DNA from: JACJWR01 sp963752505
Lineage (GTDB): Bacteria > Actinomycetota > Actinomycetes > S36-B12 > UBA10799
Direction: 5' to 3'
Assembly (NCBI GenBank): GCA_963752505.1
Contig: CAVVYM010000001.1
Location: 124,001-188,000, forward strand
Length of the DNA stretch: 64,000 nucleotides
The notes below the pieces were generated by a model. That model saw nothing but the letters and a program-made list of their open reading frames with translations, was not told where the DNA came from and searched no databases. Positions 61,442 to 64,000 of the stretch are shown one piece after another (the stretch's first letter is position 1; every line of letters starts with the position of its first letter). A program made the translations under genes and the position numbers.

Positions 61442-62098
61442 CTAGCGGGAAGCCGCCGCCTTACGGGAGGCGATGACCTGGTCGACGATGCCGTATTCCT
61501 TGGCTTCGTCGGCGGTGAGGATCTTGTCGCGCTCGATATCGCGCTCCACCTGCTCGGGAGTGCGTCCGGTGTGGTCGGCGATGATGCCTTCCATCTCCTT
61601 GCGCATCCGCAAGATCTCGTTGGCCTGGATCTCGATGTCCGATCCTTGACCGCCACCCTCGGTGTAGGGCTGGTGAATCAAGACCCGGGCATGGGGCAGC
61701 GCGTACCGCTTGCCCGGACTGCCCGCCGCCAGCAACACGGCCGCTGCGCTGGCCGCCTGCCCGAGGCACACCGTCTGGATCTCCGGCTTGACGAACTGCA
61801 TGGTGTCGTAGATGGCCGTCATCGCGGTGTAGGAACCACCGGGGGAGTTGATGTAGATCGAGATGTCGCGATCCGGGTCGAGCGACTCGAGGGTCAGCAA
61901 CTGTGCCATGACGTCGTCGGCAGAGGCGTCGTCGATCTGCACACCGAGGAAGATAATGCGCTCTTCGAAGAGCTTGGTGTACGGATTGTGGATGCGCTCG
62001 CCGTTCGCCGATCGCTCCCGGAATTCCGGCAGCACGTATCGCGACTGTGGCAGTTCGATCCGACCGGTCGCCCGCGCGCCCATTGGTGACAGGTTCAC
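61442..62098 (-). CDS. clpP2: ATP-dependent Clp protease proteolytic subunit ClpP2
   Basis: 218 residues. The catalytic triad has Ser117 (CLGQAASAAAVLL) and His142 (ARVLIHQPY), with the Asp in the DIERDKILTADEAKEY region. The N-terminal YVLPEFRERSANGERIHNPY and LFEERIIFLGVQIDDASADD resemble the mycobacterial ClpP2 type, which contacts ClpX. ClpP1 and ClpP2 form a mixed tetradecamer essential in mycobacteria. The GTG start overlaps the clpP1 stop as GTGA. Confidence 0.95.
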   Translation of the reverse strand: MNLSPMGARATGRIELPQSRYVLPEFRERSANGERIHNPYTKLFEERIIFLGVQIDDASADDVMAQLLTLESLDPDRDISIYINSPGGSYTAMTAIYDTMQFVKPEIQTVCLGQAASAAAVLLAAGSPGKRYALPHARVLIHQPYTEGGGQGSDIEIQANEILRMRKEMEGIIADHTGRTPEQVERDIERDKILTADEAKEYGIVDQVIASRKAAASR

Positions 62099-62739
62099 TT
62101 GACGGTCCCTCCGCTTCCGGTGACGTCGGTCGCACTGCGCACGACCTGGTCGATGAAGCCGTACTCAAGCGCCTCATCGGCGGTGAACCAGCGATCGCGG
62201 TCCGAGTCGCGTTCGACCTGCTCGAGCGACTGCCCGGTCTGCTCGGAGATCAACTGTGCCATCTGCTTCTTGATGTGCAGCATCTGTTCGGCTTGGATCT
62301 TGATGTCGCTGGCCGTTCCACCGATGCCACCGGAGGGCTGGTGCATCATGATGCGCGCATGCGGCAGCGCGTAGCGTTTGCCCGGCGCGCCCGCGCTGAG
62401 CAGGAACTGCCCCATCGAAGCCGCCAGTCCCATGGCTACGGTCGCCACGTCGTTGTTCACGTACTGCATCGTGTCGTAGATCGCCATACCGGCAGTTACC
62501 GAACCACCGGGCGAGTTGATGTAGAGGAAGATGTCCGCATCGGGATCCTCAGCAGCCAGCAGCAGGATCTGGGCACACAGCAGGTTTGCCACGGAATCCT
62601 CGACCTGGGATCCGAGGAAGACGATCCGCTCGCGCAGCAGCCGCTGGTAGACCGAGTCGTCGTAGCCAGCCATGGGAGATGCTGGGGTTCCTCGCAAATC
62701 TGGGACTGCGAGGCCCGGACTGTTCGTGGTGGCCAACAC
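62095..62739 (-). CDS. clpP1: ATP-dependent Clp protease proteolytic subunit ClpP1
   Basis: 214 residues. Ser108 is in VAMGLAASMGQFL and His133 in ARIMMHQPS; DRDRWFTADEALEYGFID is the C-terminal family block. The start at YQRLLRERIVFLGSQVEDSV and CAQILLLAAEDP fits the ClpP1 type of the actinobacterial pair. The GTG at 62739 has AAAGGG before it; an internal ATG (MAGYDDSVY, residue 23) is an alternative and is close to the mature N-terminus expected after processing. It leads the clpP1-clpP2 pair behind tig. Confidence 0.95.
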   Translation of the reverse strand: MLATTNSPGLAVPDLRGTPASPMAGYDDSVYQRLLRERIVFLGSQVEDSVANLLCAQILLLAAEDPDADIFLYINSPGGSVTAGMAIYDTMQYVNNDVATVAMGLAASMGQFLLSAGAPGKRYALPHARIMMHQPSGGIGGTASDIKIQAEQMLHIKKQMAQLISEQTGQSLEQVERDSDRDRWFTADEALEYGFIDQVVRSATDVTGSGGTVK

Positions 62740-62815
62740 ACACGCCCTTTCAGTTCGAGTCGGTTGATTCTTTGGTGGTTGCGATGACCCTAACCCGGTG
62801 ATGCGTGGTTCCGTT

Positions 62816-62851
62816 CCCCTGCACCGTCAGTGTTCGCTGACGGCGCAGGGG
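62816..62851 (-). terminator. Stem-loop after trigger factor gene
   Basis: CCCCTGCACCGTCAG (62816-62830) pairs, with one mismatch, with CTGACGGCGCAGGGG (62837-62851) around TGTTCG, 12 nt beyond the tig stop. No clear T run follows, so it may only attenuate. Confidence 0.6.
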
Positions 62852-62863
62852 CGCTGCGGCGAC

Positions 62864-64000
62864 CTAGTCGTCTTTGCCCTCGGCGGACTCGCTGGCGATC
62901 TCGTCGGCTTCCGCCTCGTCCGCTTCGCTCGTCCGCTTCGCCTCGTCCGCTTCAGCCTCGTCGATCTCGAGCTCCTCGTCCTCCTCGACGACCTCGTCGA
63001 GGGCGGTGAGGTCCACCGGACGGCCGGAGGCATCGGTGATGACGGCCTGCTCCAGCACCACGGACAGGGCCTTGGCGCGCCGGACGTCGCCCAGCGCGTT
63101 GCTCAGTTGATCGGCCTGCACGAGCGCCTGCACGAACTGATCCGGGGTCATCTCGTAGCGCGGTGCCTGCTGCACGATCCATTGCGTGACATCGTCCTGC
63201 GACACCTCGACCTCGAGCTGGTCGGCAAGCGTGTCGAGCAGGAACTGGCTGCGCAGGCCCTCAAGGGTCTGCGCCACGAACTCCTCGCGGTGGGCGTCGT
63301 CGCCGTGACCGTCGGCGAAATGCTGCTCAACCATTTGGTCCAGCAAACTCTCGGGGACCGGGATCTCGGTGTTCTCCAGGAGGAACTCGTTGATCTTGTC
63401 GCGCGCTTCGATGCCCTGCTCCACCAGCTTGACCCGAGCCAAACGGGTCTTGAGGTCGTCGCGCAGTTCCTCGATCGTGTCGAACTCACTCGCGAGTTGG
63501 GCGAAGTCGTCATCGGCCTCGGGCAGTTCGCGCTCCCGCACGCCCTTGACCGTGACCTTGAGCAGGATTTCCTTGCCCGCGTGGTCACCTTCGTCCGGGG
63601 TGTGGGTGAACTCGACCGTGTCGTCCTCGGTGGCACCGACGATGGCATCGTCGAATCCGGGGATCATCTTGCCGGTACCGACCTCGAAGGTCATGCCGGC
63701 GCTTGTGTATTCGTCGAGTTCGTCGCCCTCGTGCTCACCCACCACGTCGACCACGACCAGGTCGCCGTCGGCAACGGCACGCTCCACCGGAGTGACGGTG
63801 GCGAACCGACCGCGCAACTCGTCGAGTTGCGCAGCGACGCTCTCATCGTCCACTTCGTTGTCCGAGACCTCGATCGCCAATTCGGAGAAGTCGGGCAGTT
63901 CGAGCTCGGGGCGGATGTCCACCTCAGCAACGAACTCCACTGCGTCGTCCTCGCCGAGCCCGGCAAGATCCTGGTCGATCACGATGTTGGGCTGGCCCAG
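62864..64000 (-). CDS. tig: Trigger factor (Tig), C-terminal part
   Basis: Only about 379 codons are inside the window; the start lies beyond the right edge, and the frame is open to the last base. The visible part has the PPIase (FKBP-like) domain (VVGEHEGDELDEYTSAGMTF, FEVGTGKMIPGFDDAIVG, EFTHTPDEGDHAGKEI) and the C-terminal arm domain (DDFAQLASEFDTIEELRDDL, LLENTEIPVPESLLDQMVEQ). It ends in a long acidic tail with EADEAEADE repeats. Trigger factor is the ribosome-bound chaperone of nascent chains. The tig-clpP1-clpP2-clpX order is standard. Confidence 0.95.
   Translation of the reverse strand: MGQPNIVIDQDLAGLGEDDAVEFVAEVDIRPELELPDFSELAIEVSDNEVDDESVAAQLDELRGRFATVTPVERAVADGDLVVVDVVGEHEGDELDEYTSAGMTFEVGTGKMIPGFDDAIVGATEDDTVEFTHTPDEGDHAGKEILLKVTVKGVRERELPEADDDFAQLASEFDTIEELRDDLKTRLARVKLVEQGIEARDKINEFLLENTEIPVPESLLDQMVEQHFADGHGDDAHREEFVAQTLEGLRSQFLLDTLADQLEVEVSQDDVTQWIVQQAPRYEMTPDQFVQALVQADQLSNALGDVRRAKALSVVLEQAVITDASGRPVDLTALDEVVEEDEELEIDEAEADEAKRTSEADEAEADEIASESAEGKDD

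Overview
The window is a 64 kb piece of a high-GC actinobacterial chromosome. The gene order is a long stretch of the conserved actinobacterial core, close to the lepA to tig interval of mycobacteria and streptomycetes. Other pointers are GTG starts with 4-bp ATGA/GTGA overlaps, the mre/mrd rod cluster, paired clpP1/clpP2, an N-terminally extended RNase E, a DUF222-HNH protein and a deazaflavin (F420)-type oxidoreductase. I cannot place it below the class level.

Layout. 1-3.3 kb: hrcA-dnaJ-rsmE-hinT heat-shock operon (minus strand) behind a perfect CIRCE operator. 3.4-6.6 kb: two tandem paralogous proline-rich membrane proteins and a glucose/sorbosone-dehydrogenase-like lipoprotein. 6.6-12.2 kb: hemW, fadD, lepA (minus) and rpsT (plus). 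12.2-21.7 kb: an ECF sigma factor fused to a zinc-finger domain, a DUF2892 protein, holA, comEC, comEA, plsY, degV and leuS. degV and especially leuS carry single-base frameshifts. 21.8-31 kb: an accessory-looking region with two FkbM methyltransferases flanking a YhhN and an SGNH protein, two GGDEF-related membrane proteins flanking a protein with six 12-residue repeats, a mesaconyl-CoA-hydratase-like gene, a DUF222-HNH protein and tRNA-Ala(GGC). 31-39.7 kb: a CBS protein, then the minus-strand run rplU-rpmA-obg-proB-proA-(50-residue membrane protein)-nadD-LytR_C-rsfS-gpgP-like-deazaflavin reductase. 39.7-45.1 kb: rne and the paired TIGR03936/TIGR03960 genes. 45.1-51.5 kb: the rod-shape cluster mreB-mreC-mreD-mrdA-rodA, preceded by ndk. 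51.6-55.9 kb: DUF4233, folC and, diverging from folC, valS. 55.9-59.8 kb: a 1284-residue secreted repeat protein. 60-64 kb: clpX, clpP2, clpP1 and the C-terminal part of trigger factor.

Working together, the core covers protein quality control (HrcA/DnaJ, ClpXP1P2, trigger factor), ribosome function (L21, L27, Obg, RsfS, LepA, S20, RsmE), rod morphogenesis, proline/NAD/folate synthesis and DNA uptake or replication. The less ordinary content is the 21.8-31 kb region, the large secreted protein between valS and clpX, the zinc-finger sigma factor and the tandem membrane paralogs. Single-base frameshifts are concentrated between 18.3 and 27.4 kb, mostly in leuS. They leave the conserved motifs intact, so they look more like sequence error than gene decay, but this cannot be settled from the sequence alone. 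I did not recognise a clearly new defence or biosynthetic system; the best candidates for unknown biology are listed as findings.
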